A DNA stretch of 64,000 nt from Anaerostipes sp. (GTDB taxonomy: Bacteria; Bacillota; Clostridia; Lachnospirales; Lachnospiraceae): assembly GCA_028704435.1 (NCBI GenBank), contig JAQWFL010000014.1, forward strand, positions 1 to 64,000, read 5' to 3'. Positions 44,435 through 52,661 of the stretch are shown here, in pieces. A program made the translations under genes and the position numbers. Each line of letters starts with the position of its first letter. Position 1 is the stretch's first letter. The notes beneath the pieces were generated by a model. That model had not been told where the DNA came from. It saw only the letters and a list, made by a program, of their open reading frames with translations, and ran no database searches.

Positions 44435-45154
44435 ATGAAAAAATTTAAAATTATATGCGCAGTAATAATACCAGTTATTATTTTAGCAGGATATTATCTT
44501 TACTACAATTTTGAATGGTTGGTACAAACCAGGGAAAGAAATCAAAGTATGGTAACAGAAATTTATTCACCAAAATCACTTCACTATGATATTTTGACAG
44601 GAAACTATGTGAAAGCTAGAATCAAAATCTTGTTTGGTGCCAATGTGAATGAAATTTCAAAAGTGGATGAGAGTACACCATTGGAGGTGGCATGCTCATC
44701 CATGACTTCACATGAAAGATTAATCAAAATGTTGGTAGATAATGGGGCTAAAATTAATTTGAAAAATCATGAAGTGCTGCTGATGTATTTGGAATCATGG
44801 GAAAAGGGAGATTCAATAAAAACTTTGGATTTTTTAATTAAAAAGGGAGCAGATATAAATCATGGAGCCTATGTAATTGCAGTCACAAAAAATGATCCAT
44901 CTTTAGTTCGCTATTTTTTAAATCATCATGTGGATATAAATCAAACAGATGCAGAGGGCAAAACACCACTGATGGCAGCATGGTATTCTGATGATTATGA
45001 GATGGTTGGAGCAATCAAAGACGAAGAACATCATAAAATTATTGATATGTTGTTGAAGGCAGGGGCAAAACAGGATATCAAAGACAAAAAAGGAAGAACA
45101 GTAAAGTATTATCAAAGAAAATATGAAAAGCTTTTCACTAATTCCAAACTGTAG
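44435..45154 (+). CDS. Membrane-anchored ankyrin-repeat protein, immunity-type
   Basis: The 239-residue protein has an N-terminal membrane helix (KIICAVIIPVIILAGYYLYY), then about four ankyrin repeats (ILFGANVNEISKVDESTPLE; MLVDNGAKINLKNHEVLLMY; FLIKKGADINHGAYVIAVTK; DAEGKTPLMAAWYSDDYEMV). Ankyrin proteins are a well-known immunity class in polymorphic toxin loci. The anchor suggests it blocks a toxin at the membrane or outside the cytoplasm. The last codons (NSKL-stop) lie inside the third Rhs-derived repeat, so the C-terminus was set by recombination. Confidence 0.7.
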   Translation: MKKFKIICAVIIPVIILAGYYLYYNFEWLVQTRERNQSMVTEIYSPKSLHYDILTGNYVKARIKILFGANVNEISKVDESTPLEVACSSMTSHERLIKMLVDNGAKINLKNHEVLLMYLESWEKGDSIKTLDFLIKKGADINHGAYVIAVTKNDPSLVRYFLNHHVDINQTDAEGKTPLMAAWYSDDYEMVGAIKDEEHHKIIDMLLKAGAKQDIKDKKGRTVKYYQRKYEKLFTNSKL

Positions 45155-45211
45155 AGTGGCTAGTTGGCTACAACTTATACCGTATACATGCTTTGGTGAA
45201 ATCCGGTTAAT
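45145..45211 (+). repeat. Third copy of Rhs core-end DNA
   Basis: AGAGTGGCTAGTTGGCTACA and CTTTGGTGAAATC repeat the sequence at 42024-42074 almost exactly. The copy then ends with CCGGTTAAT, which in the first copy follows about 50 bases later at a second GGTGAAATC. It reads NLY...NPVN across frame shifts. It looks like the result of recombination between the two GGTGAAATC repeats. Confidence 0.7.
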
Positions 45212-45263
45212 AAAATGTTCTGATCGGCAATTTTAATAGGAAGGAGAGGCGGTGGAGATAAAA

Positions 45264-45839
45264 ATGAGAAAAGTGAAATACTTATTAATAATTGTCATGC
45301 TCTTTTGTTGTGGCTGTGTTAAAAAGGGTACTTCTACCGTAGGAGAGAAGTTGTTTTTTGCAATTGAACAGAACAATTTTGAGGCGGTAAAAGAATGTTT
45401 AAAGGATAGTGAATTGAATCTGGAGGATTTGGGGATTGGGGATACAACTATTTTCTCTAATAAAAAAGATAAGAGAGCGTTAGTACTTGCAATGGACGCA
45501 TTATCAACAAAGGATGGGGAAGATATTCCAATATTATTGATAAATGCTGGTGCAAAGATTGAGAATCATGGAGACAACACATCTTATCTTAAGGAAGCAG
45601 TTGCGAATGGTAATCTTAAATTGACGAAGACATTAATAGAACATGGAGCTGATGTTAATAAATATGTCAAAGATGAAGAAGGATTGGAGATGACTTCATT
45701 TCAAATGTCATATGCAAGATCGAGTAAAAAGATAGTTCTGTATTTGAAAAAACATGGAGGAGATACAACGATAAAAGACTCGGACGGAAGAAGTTGTAAA
45801 AAGATAGCTCAAGATGCAGGAGCAGATTGGAACAGGTAA
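45264..45839 (+). CDS. Ankyrin-repeat lipoprotein, immunity-type
   Basis: The 191-residue lipoprotein has a signal peptide RKVKYLLIIVMLFCCGC with a lipobox cysteine, then ankyrin-like repeats (FFAIEQNNFEAVKECLKDSE; LLINAGAKIENHGDNTSYLK; TKTLIEHGADVNKYVKDEEG; LYLKKHGGDTTIKDSDGRSC). It would sit on the outer face of the membrane. It is paired with the preceding anchored ankyrin protein and probably has a similar immunity role. ATG 45264 with GGAG is chosen over GTG 45252. Confidence 0.7.
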   Translation: MRKVKYLLIIVMLFCCGCVKKGTSTVGEKLFFAIEQNNFEAVKECLKDSELNLEDLGIGDTTIFSNKKDKRALVLAMDALSTKDGEDIPILLINAGAKIENHGDNTSYLKEAVANGNLKLTKTLIEHGADVNKYVKDEEGLEMTSFQMSYARSSKKIVLYLKKHGGDTTIKDSDGRSCKKIAQDAGADWNR

Positions 45840-45902
45840 AGTTAAATTTCAATTATTGGCCAGATGGATTTATGTTTAGATTTAAAAGAAAGGAGAAAAT
45901 CT

Positions 45903-46091
45903 ATGTATATTTATGTACTTAATCATGATCATGCAGGAGATGAGAAAATAATTGGTTATTATACTTCGTGGAAAAAGGCACGTAAAGTAATGAAGGAATA
46001 TAGGTCTTCTGTGGAAGGGTTTAAACATTTTCCCAGTCGGTTTTCAATAAAAAAGATAAGAGTGAATGAGGATAATTACTATTTTTTGTAA
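45903..46091 (+). CDS. 62-residue small protein of YVLNH-type, immunity candidate
   Basis: Starting at ATG 45903 (AAAGGAG site), the product is MYIYVLNHDHAGDEKIIGYY, then SWKKARKVMKEYRSSVEGFK, ending SRFSIKKIRVNEDNYYFL. The layout 'YVL-H... IG-Y-S-KA... GF...P--F-I--' is a recurrent small-protein type in immunity clusters, as I recall. The track start at 45864 has no ribosome site. Confidence 0.5.
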   Translation: MYIYVLNHDHAGDEKIIGYYTSWKKARKVMKEYRSSVEGFKHFPSRFSIKKIRVNEDNYYFL

Positions 46092-46137
46092 AATATAAAG
46101 ATAGTATTCTATAAATTAAAAAGATACAGGAGAAGTT

Positions 46138-46671
46138 ATGAAACAAAAAATAAAAAATGTAGTGTTAGTATTAACTGTTCTAATGGGAATAGCACTTGGT
46201 TACGTAATTTCCATTAGGACGGATGTATCACCTGGGATAGAGGATGTGTTAAGTAGCGGCATATTAATAATAGTTGAATTGAGTTTGATTGCTACATTCA
46301 CAAATGAAAAAAAGGGAAGTGCTTTTTGGTCATTGTTTTTAGGTGGTGCAATTTCATTAGGTTCACAATGGATAAAAATTCAATCGTTTTTTGAGTTTAA
46401 GGATGGTCAATATATTGTTTATGCAGTATGGGATTTATTGATTATGCTATTTGTGTTTTTGATTATAGGATACATATTGGGATTTTGTCATGGAAGAGGA
46501 GCAATGGCATTTGTAACAAAAAGTTTACTGGTGCTATTTTGTATCTATGTTAGCATAAAAACTGGAATGCAAAACAAAAGTGCATTACTAATTACATTAT
46601 CTTGCACCTTAATTACAATAATTCTAATGGGATATGTACATATCTGTGATAAGAGAAAGGAAGCTATATGA
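46138..46671 (+). CDS. Six-helix membrane protein
   Basis: The 177-residue protein has about six membrane helices (for example VVLVLTVLMGIALGYVI, AVWDLLIMLFVFLIIGYILG and LITLSCTLITIILMGYVHI). No transporter motif is seen. An AGGAG site precedes ATG 46138. It overlaps the next small membrane gene by 4 nt (ATGA). It could be membrane immunity or an unrelated cargo gene. Confidence 0.55.
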   Translation: MKQKIKNVVLVLTVLMGIALGYVISIRTDVSPGIEDVLSSGILIIVELSLIATFTNEKKGSAFWSLFLGGAISLGSQWIKIQSFFEFKDGQYIVYAVWDLLIMLFVFLIIGYILGFCHGRGAMAFVTKSLLVLFCIYVSIKTGMQNKSALLITLSCTLITIILMGYVHICDKRKEAI

Positions 46672-46832
46672 AATTGAAAATTTGGTGTTGCTTAATGGTT
46701 ATTAATTTATTGCTAAATATCGTACTAGAAAAAATATTTTTTGAATATAAAGCAATGCTTACAGATGTATTTATGATTATTCAATTAGCTTTATACTTAT
46801 TATTGCTTGTATGGTGGGTAAGAAAAAAATAA
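46668..46832 (+). CDS. 54-residue membrane protein coupled to the previous gene
   Basis: This is too short for the ORF track. It begins inside the ATGA overlap with the preceding stop and encodes MKLKIWCCLMVINLLLNIVL...MIIQLALYLLLLVWWVRKK, two membrane helices with a basic tail. The overlap strongly suggests coupled translation. The function is unknown. Confidence 0.55.
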   Translation: MKLKIWCCLMVINLLLNIVLEKIFFEYKAMLTDVFMIIQLALYLLLLVWWVRKK

Positions 46833-46854
46833 ATATTGTACAAAGAAGCTTTAC

Positions 46855-46900
46855 CACAACAAGAACAAACCGTGAGAAAATGGAGATTTTTAGAAGTAGA
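46855..46900 (+). repeat. Fourth Rhs-derived repeat fragment
   Basis: CACAACAAGAACAAACCGTG plus AGA repeats the first-copy sequence CACAACAAGAGCAAACTGTC plus AGA at 41987. Both read QQEQTVR in the same phase. It lies directly upstream of the gene at 46919, marking another junction where a toxin end was joined to a downstream gene. Confidence 0.65.
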
Positions 46901-46918
46901 AAATCAGGTGGGGGTAAG

Positions 46919-47386
46919 ATGGGTAAAAATTATACGATTCAATCTTCAAAGACAAAAAATGCATGGGAAATGGAATTAAAAAATATTTCTATTGATGCAT
47001 CAGAAGATATGATTCATAAATATGAAACACCATGGGCTAGCGAAGAAGATAAAGGTGAGTATATATTTCTAAATGACAATCAACTTACATTTATTGATAG
47101 TATAAGTAATCAAAATACTACATTTGAGATACGAATGATGATGAATATTAAGGAAATTAAGGATGGATGTATTATAAAATTAGAAATACAAAAAAGAAAA
47201 ATATATTTTTTAAAAGAAGTTTTATTTTTTGCACTAGTTATGCTAGTATTGTTTGCTTTTATTTCGGGCGATTTTGTTATAGCAATTATTTTTTATAGTA
47301 TAATAATCATCATCTTTTTAGGAACAGTATTGTTGATGAAGGGAAAAATTGAAAAAAAGATAATAAGAGTTTTGGAAAAAATCTAG
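46919..47386 (+). CDS. Two-helix membrane protein with soluble N-domain
   Basis: The 155-residue protein starts at ATG 46919 after a GGTGGGGG site. An N-terminal soluble beta-rich domain (SSKTKNAWEMELKNISIDAS) is followed by two adjacent membrane helices (VLFFALVMLVLFAFISG and IIFYSIIIIIFLGTVLLM). The track start at 46811 lies in repeat DNA and is unlikely. It follows a Rhs-derived repeat, so an immunity role is possible. Confidence 0.5.
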   Translation: MGKNYTIQSSKTKNAWEMELKNISIDASEDMIHKYETPWASEEDKGEYIFLNDNQLTFIDSISNQNTTFEIRMMMNIKEIKDGCIIKLEIQKRKIYFLKEVLFFALVMLVLFAFISGDFVIAIIFYSIIIIIFLGTVLLMKGKIEKKIIRVLEKI

Positions 47387-47409
47387 AATTATCATGATAC
47401 GAGGGAAAA

Positions 47410-47763
47410 ATGTACAAATATATATTTGAAATGTTACTTGGGTTTCTAAGCCTATATAAGTTTTTATTGTTAGTAGACATAATTATTTCCGTTCAAGAAA
47501 TGATTCGTATGAAATTAAATAAAAAGGAATCGATAGTTAATTTATTAAGAAGAATACGAAAGGATACGCTATATATTAGTGCTGTATACTTTCCGGCATA
47601 TATTTTTCAAGTCTGGGTAGGATATGTCGTTTTGATTGAAGGTATATTTATATTTTTATATTCTTGGGTCATAAATGGAACTGGTGAGAAAAGAGAGGAA
47701 GGAATTATGTATACCATAATTGGATGTGTCCTTTTTGTACTCGCGGTTTATTTTAGGTTTTAA
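47410..47763 (+). CDS. Small three-helix membrane protein
   Basis: The 117-residue membrane protein (FLSLYKFLLLVDIIISVQEM; SAVYFPAYIFQVWVGYVVLI; IIGCVLFVLAVYF) has a basic cytoplasmic loop (RMKLNKKESIVNLLRRIRK). A GAGGG site precedes the ATG. No family is recognised. It is the last apparent cargo gene of the accessory island. Confidence 0.5.
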   Translation: MYKYIFEMLLGFLSLYKFLLLVDIIISVQEMIRMKLNKKESIVNLLRRIRKDTLYISAVYFPAYIFQVWVGYVVLIEGIFIFLYSWVINGTGEKREEGIMYTIIGCVLFVLAVYFRF

Positions 47764-48082
47764 AAATTGCAAAGAGGACTACAATCGAGTCCATTGTTAA
47801 AAAGACTGTCAAATTATTTTGTTGAGAGCAAATTGTGCAATAAGTTTGGTACGGAAAAAAGGGCTATTTTCATTTCGATAACTGATATCCTTGAGGAAAT
47901 TAAAAAGTGGTAAAGGGTTCAATTTACGATAATTGAACGAATGAATTGGTGCAGTGTATTTACAAAGAATACATTGCATCTTTTTTTGTCATTTTCTCAT
48001 AAAAATGTTACAATCATAAAAAATAGATGGTGAGAATTACACAGATGTCTTTTCATATCTTCAAAAATTAAAAGAGGAAACC
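47764..48082. other. End of accessory island, no gene
   Basis: Nothing with coding character is seen apart from a stem-loop terminator. A short in-frame extension (NYTDVFSYLQKLKEE) runs into the truncated kinase at 48083 but has no start. Confidence 0.5.
47948..47987 (+). terminator. Terminator of accessory island
   Basis: GGTGCAGTGTATT and AATACATTGCATC pair (with G-T pairs) and are followed by TTTTTTT. Confidence 0.8.
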
Positions 48083-48253
48083 ATGAAAAGTAAAATCTAT
48101 GTGACAACAAAGAAGGACAAAGAATATCATGGCATTGGGCTGAAAAGTATTTATAAGATTGTAGAAAAATATGATGGAAATATAGAAGTTATAGCGAAAG
48201 ACGGCTTATTTACTGTGCAGGGAATTATCTTTCTGGATGAATTCACAGTTTGA
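48083..48253 (+). pseudogene. C-terminal remnant of GHKL (AgrC-type) histidine kinase
   Basis: The 56-codon frame (AGAGGAAACC then ATG) encodes KEYHGIGLKSIYKIVEKYDG followed by NIEVIAKDGLFTVQGIIF. This is the last part of a GHKL ATPase domain (the G2 box HGIGLKSI and the terminal strands) of AgrC-like peptide sensors. The sensor, dimerisation and N/G1 box parts are missing, so it cannot be a kinase. It marks a lost quorum-sensing-like gene at the island border. Confidence 0.75.
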
Positions 48254-48279
48254 CCATAAATCTTTGTTAAGATTAGGAT
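48250..48279 (+). promoter_or_regulatory. Promoter of the two-component operon
   Basis: TTGACC (48250-48255) and TAGGAT (48274-48279) are separated by 18 bp. The -35 overlaps the stop codon of the kinase remnant. Confidence 0.45.
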
Positions 48280-48303
48280 AAATGATAACAATGGAGGAGA
48301 ATT

Positions 48304-48981
48304 ATGAATGAATTTAAAGTATTAGTTGTGGATGATGAAAGCAGAATGAGAAAGCTAATTAAAGACTTTTTAAATAAATCAGGATACCAAGTATTAGAAG
48401 CTGCAGATGGAGAAGAGGCAGTGGATACATTTTTTAGTACCAAAGGAATTGATTTATTGGTTTTAGACGTTATGATGCCAAAAATGGATGGCTGGGAGGT
48501 TGTCAAAGAAATACGAAAAGTGTCTGAAGTTCCTATTATTATGTTGACTGCAAAAGATCAGGAACAAGATGAACTTCAAGGATTTGATTTAGGGGTGGAT
48601 GAATATATCTCAAAGCCTTTTAGTCCTAAGATTTTAGTTGCAAGAATCGAGGCAATTTTAAGACGTACCAGTCAGATGGATGGAGAATTAGTAGATAAAG
48701 GCGGAATTCAGTTAGATATTGGAGCCCATCAGGTTACTATTGATGGGGTACCTGTTGATTTAAGTTTTAAAGAGTTTGAATTGTTGCAATATTTTATGAA
48801 CAATGAAGGAAGAGCACTTACAAGAGAGAATATATTAAATCAAGTGTGGAATTATGATTATTTTGGGGACGCAAGAACCATTGATACCCATGTAAAAAAA
48901 CTTAGAAATAAGATGGGGGAAAAGGGAGCCTATATCCGGACAATCTGGGGTATGGGATACAAATTTGAGGTGGAGAATTAG
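48304..48981 (+). CDS. OmpR/PhoB-family response regulator
   Basis: The 225-residue protein has a receiver domain (LVVDDESRMRKLIKDFL; acceptor Asp in LLVLDVMMPKMDG; KPFSPKILV) and a C-terminal winged helix (LSFKEFELLQYFMNNEGRAL; DARTIDTHVKKLRNKMG). It is partnered with the overlapping sensor kinase. A TGGAGGAG site precedes the ATG. Confidence 0.93.
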   Translation: MNEFKVLVVDDESRMRKLIKDFLNKSGYQVLEAADGEEAVDTFFSTKGIDLLVLDVMMPKMDGWEVVKEIRKVSEVPIIMLTAKDQEQDELQGFDLGVDEYISKPFSPKILVARIEAILRRTSQMDGELVDKGGIQLDIGAHQVTIDGVPVDLSFKEFELLQYFMNNEGRALTRENILNQVWNYDYFGDARTIDTHVKKLRNKMGEKGAYIRTIWGMGYKFEVEN

Positions 48982-50471
48982 TGATAATAGGACGAAAGAC
49001 AAGAAAAAAAAGAAAAACAAGAAAGACATCCATACAGACGAAATTGGCAGTGATTACAACCATTATTATGGCTGCTGTTATTGTGGTGTCTGTTTTGGCT
49101 AATTTTTCTATGTTAAAGCCTTTTTATGTTTATCGAGAAAAAAAGAGTATTGTATCAACCTATGAAAAGATTAATAGTCTTTACAAAAAGAAAACTGCCT
49201 CTGATACTGCAATTGATTTGATTACAAGAGTGCATAATTACCGCATGATTATTGCAAATGCCAGTGGGGAACTACAGTATAGTTCCGAAGGAAAACAGGG
49301 AGTGATGTACAATAGTATGATTAATTCTCTGGACAGTATTGGAAAGATAAACAAGCAAATCAAAGAAAATGGATATGCAGTTGTAACGGGAACGGACAAA
49401 TCTCAATCTGGAACAAGCATTAACCTGATTGGGTATCTGGACAATGGATATATGATTGTAATTACAACACCTATGGAGAGTATTCAGACAAGTGCTTTGC
49501 TGTCAGGACAGTTTACTGCAGTTGTTGGTTTTATTTTAGTTATAATGGGTGCCATTGTTATGTTTTTATATTCAAAACGATTTACAAGACCAATTGAAGA
49601 AATGTCCCATGCAGCTAGAAGAATGAGTGAATTAGATTTTGATGTAAAGGTAAAATCTTATGGGGATGATGAGATTGGACGTCTTGGCGAGAGTATCAAT
49701 GATTTATCCACACATCTAGAGGAAACAATTTCTGAATTAAAAACGGCCAATGTGCAGTTACAGAATGATATTGAGAAAAAGGTTCAAATTGATGAGATGA
49801 GAACGGAATTTTTGTCTCACGTATCTCATGAATTAAAGACACCAATTGCGTTGATTCAAGGATATGCAGAAGGACTGAAAGATAATATTTCAGATGATCC
49901 AGAAAGTCAGGAATTTTACTGTGATGTCATTGGGGATGAAGCAAAGAAAATGAACAAGATGGTTCAAAAGCTGTTGACCTTAAATCAAATTGAGTTTGGA
50001 AACAATCAAGTTAATATGGAGCATTTTGATATTCATGAATTAATTGAAAATATGATTTCAGCAAACAAGATATTTTTTGAAAAAACCCATGTTACAGTTG
50101 AGTTTAAGGAAAAACCAACTTACGTGTGGGCAGATGAATTTATGATTGAGGAAGTCTTTGGAAATTATTTTAGCAATGCTAGGAATCATGTAACAGAAGG
50201 CGGCATTATACGGGTTCGCTTTGAGAAACATGATACAGACTTACGAGTTTATGTATTCAACTCTGGACAGCATATTCCAGAGGAAGATATTGATAAATTA
50301 TGGGTGAAGTTTTATAAAGTTGATAAGGCAAGAACAAGAGAATATGGAGGAAGTGGAATTGGACTTTCTATTGTTGCAGCCACTATGAATGCTCATGGGA
50401 AAGAGTATGGGGTAGCCAATGTAGAAGGTGGGGTTGAATTCTATTTTGATCTAGATTGTACGAAGGAGTAG
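48981..50471 (+). CDS. Sensor histidine kinase (HAMP-HisKA-ATPase)
   Basis: The 496-residue kinase begins at GTG 48981, overlapping the regulator stop by 1 nt. It has a very basic N-terminus, helix 1 (LAVITTIIMAAVIVVSVLAN), an extracytoplasmic sensor (about 50-175), helix 2 (about 178-198), HAMP, HisKA with His in SHVSHELKTPIALIQGYAEG, and an ATPase domain with NYFSNARNH and GGSGIGLSIV. The signal is unknown. Layout is similar to kinases for envelope or antibiotic stress in Firmicutes. Confidence 0.92.
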   Translation: MIIGRKTRKKRKTRKTSIQTKLAVITTIIMAAVIVVSVLANFSMLKPFYVYREKKSIVSTYEKINSLYKKKTASDTAIDLITRVHNYRMIIANASGELQYSSEGKQGVMYNSMINSLDSIGKINKQIKENGYAVVTGTDKSQSGTSINLIGYLDNGYMIVITTPMESIQTSALLSGQFTAVVGFILVIMGAIVMFLYSKRFTRPIEEMSHAARRMSELDFDVKVKSYGDDEIGRLGESINDLSTHLEETISELKTANVQLQNDIEKKVQIDEMRTEFLSHVSHELKTPIALIQGYAEGLKDNISDDPESQEFYCDVIGDEAKKMNKMVQKLLTLNQIEFGNNQVNMEHFDIHELIENMISANKIFFEKTHVTVEFKEKPTYVWADEFMIEEVFGNYFSNARNHVTEGGIIRVRFEKHDTDLRVYVFNSGQHIPEEDIDKLWVKFYKVDKARTREYGGSGIGLSIVAATMNAHGKEYGVANVEGGVEFYFDLDCTKE

Positions 50472-50478
50472 GAGAACA

Positions 50479-51246
50479 ATGTTAAAGGATTACAAAGAGC
50501 AGATACAAGATGCAGACTTGGTTTTAGTAGGGATAGGACATGAATTAAGAGCAGAACGTTTCATTGATTTTAAGGAAGCGATTCAGGACAAGGGGTATCA
50601 AAAGCTTATAGACAGGGAAGATGAAGATGCCAAGTGGATGAGAAGTGTATATGAACGTGCTTATTTACTTGAATTAGGACAAGTTTCTTATTTTAAACAG
50701 TTAGAAGAAGTGTTAGATGGAAAGGATTATTTTGTGATTACAAGCAATGATGATGGACTGTTATATCATACATCATTGGATAAGAATAGAGTGGTTGCAC
50801 CATGTGGAACAGGGGATTATTTTCAATGTGAAACACCATGTGATCAACAGCTGTATCCAGCAAAATTAGGCTTAGATGATTTGATTGCTTATTATGAAGA
50901 GACAGGAAAAATTGATCATTTAGAATGCCCGAAATGTGGAAAACCTCTTATTTTTAATGTACGAACCCAGGGAAATGTATCCTCTTATGTGGAGAATGCA
51001 TATATCTCAACTTGGGCTGAATATACAAAATGGTTACAAAACACTTTAAATAAAAAGATTTTTATATTAGAATTAGGAGAAGGATTCTATTTACCAGATT
51101 TATTTCGTTGGCCATTTGAAAAAATCGCTTTTTACAATAAAAAAGCCACAATGGTTCGCGTACATGAAACCATGTATCAATTTGGAGAAGAATTAAAGGA
51201 TAAAGGAATTTCAGAGAAGATAGACAGCAGAGAATTTATCAAATAG
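50479..51246 (+). CDS. Sir2-like protein with zinc site
   Basis: The 255-residue protein shows a degenerate sirtuin layout: LVLVGIGHELRAERF in place of the GAG-S-SGIPDFR loop, YFVITSNDDGLLYHT in place of the T-Q-N-D-LH motif, and two Cys pairs (CETPC; CPKCGKP) as the zinc site. NAD binding is plausible, but the catalytic His and canonical GAGxS are missing, so deacetylase activity is doubtful. It is placed 7 nt after the kinase and 21 nt before hisH. Confidence 0.65.
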   Translation: MLKDYKEQIQDADLVLVGIGHELRAERFIDFKEAIQDKGYQKLIDREDEDAKWMRSVYERAYLLELGQVSYFKQLEEVLDGKDYFVITSNDDGLLYHTSLDKNRVVAPCGTGDYFQCETPCDQQLYPAKLGLDDLIAYYEETGKIDHLECPKCGKPLIFNVRTQGNVSSYVENAYISTWAEYTKWLQNTLNKKIFILELGEGFYLPDLFRWPFEKIAFYNKKATMVRVHETMYQFGEELKDKGISEKIDSREFIK

Positions 51247-51267
51247 AGAAAGAAAAAGAGGAAAGAT

Positions 51268-51873
51268 ATGGTTGCAATTATTGATTATGATGCAGGGAAC
51301 ATTAAAAGTGTAGAAAAAGCACTAGAGTATCTTGGAGAGAAGGCTGTAATTACAAGAGATCACGAGACTATTTTATCATGTGATCATGTGATTTTACCAG
51401 GGGTTGGAGCCTTTGGTGATGCCATGGAAAAGCTGCATCAGTATGATTTGGTGAAGACAATCCAAGAAGTGGTAGAACGAAAGATTCCATTTTTAGGAAT
51501 TTGTCTTGGACTTCAATTAATGTTTGAACGCAGTGACGAGGCTCCAGGAGTGGAAGGTCTTGGTTTATTAGAGGGGGAGATTGTTAAGATTCCAAAGAAA
51601 GATGGATTAAAGATTCCTCATATGGGATGGAATGATTTAAAGGTGAAGGAAGGGGCAAGACTCTTTCAGGGCTTAGAAGAACATCCATACGTTTACTTTG
51701 TACATTCTTATTATTTGAAGGCAAAGGATGAATCGATTGTTGCGGCAACCACAGAATATTCTACAAACATTCATGCATCGGTGGAAAAGAAAAATGTATT
51801 TGCATGTCAGTTTCATCCAGAAAAGAGCAGCAGCGTAGGATTACAGATTTTAAAGAATTTTATTTCTTGTTAG
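51268..51873 (+). CDS. hisH: Imidazole glycerol phosphate synthase, glutaminase subunit
   Basis: The 201-residue class I glutamine amidotransferase supplies ammonia to HisF. The catalytic Cys is in FLGICLGLQLMFE, and the His-Glu pair in CQFHPEKSSSVGLQ. IDYDAGNIKSVEKALEYLG is the typical start. An AGGAAAG site precedes the ATG. It pairs with hisF 9 nt downstream. Confidence 0.94.
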   Translation: MVAIIDYDAGNIKSVEKALEYLGEKAVITRDHETILSCDHVILPGVGAFGDAMEKLHQYDLVKTIQEVVERKIPFLGICLGLQLMFERSDEAPGVEGLGLLEGEIVKIPKKDGLKIPHMGWNDLKVKEGARLFQGLEEHPYVYFVHSYYLKAKDESIVAATTEYSTNIHASVEKKNVFACQFHPEKSSSVGLQILKNFISC

Positions 51874-51882
51874 GGGGAACAT

Positions 51883-52644
51883 ATGCATACAAAAAGAATT
51901 ATTCCATGTTTAGATGTACATAATGGACGAGTAGTAAAAGGTGTTAATTTTGTCAATTTAATTGATGCAGGAGATCCAGTTGCCATTGGAGCAGCTTACG
52001 ATAAAGCAGGGGCAGATGAACTTGTGTTTTTAGATATTACAGCATCTTCAGATGCAAGAAATATTATGATTGATATGGTACGCAAAGTTGCAGAAACAGT
52101 ATTTATTCCCTTTACCGTTGGTGGAGGTATTCGTACTGTTGATGATTTTCGAGCTATTTTAAGAGAAGGTGCAGATAAGATTTCCATTAATTCATCTGCA
52201 ATTAATACACCTAATTTAATTAGCGATGCAGCAGATAAGTTTGGAAGCCAGTGTGTTGTAGTTGCCATTGATGCTAAAAGAAGAGCAGATGGTTCTGGAT
52301 GGAATGTTTACAAGAACGGTGGTCGAATTGATGTTGGATTAGACGCAGTAGAATGGGCGATGAAGGCAAACCAATTAGGTGCAGGAGAGATTCTCCTTAC
52401 AAGCATGGACTGTGATGGTACCAAGGCAGGCTATGACAATGAATTGACAAGAATGATTGCTGAGAATGTAGATATTCCTGTCATTGCATCTGGTGGAGCA
52501 GGAACAAAAGAACATTTTTATGATACCTTGACGCAAGGGAAAGCAGATGCAGCACTTGCCGCATCATTGTTCCACTTTAAAGAATTAGAAATTAACGATT
52601 TAAAAGAGTATTTGGCTGGAAGAGGCATTAGTGTAAGAAAATAA
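51883..52644 (+). CDS. hisF: Imidazole glycerol phosphate synthase, cyclase subunit
   Basis: The 253-residue TIM barrel makes imidazole glycerol phosphate and AICAR. The catalytic Asp residues are visible in [14 protein letters not shown] and [14 protein letters not shown]; phosphate-binding loops [10 protein letters not shown] and [11 protein letters not shown] are intact. No other histidine genes are in the window, so the pathway is split across the chromosome. Confidence 0.95.
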   Translation: MHTKRIIPCLDVHNGRVVKGVNFVNLIDAGDPVAIGAAYDKAGADELVFLDITASSDARNIMIDMVRKVAETVFIPFTVGGGIRTVDDFRAILREGADKISINSSAINTPNLISDAADKFGSQCVVVAIDAKRRADGSGWNVYKNGGRIDVGLDAVEWAMKANQLGAGEILLTSMDCDGTKAGYDNELTRMIAENVDIPVIASGGAGTKEHFYDTLTQGKADAALAASLFHFKELEINDLKEYLAGRGISVRK

Positions 52645-52661
52645 ACTCAATAAGGAGAATT

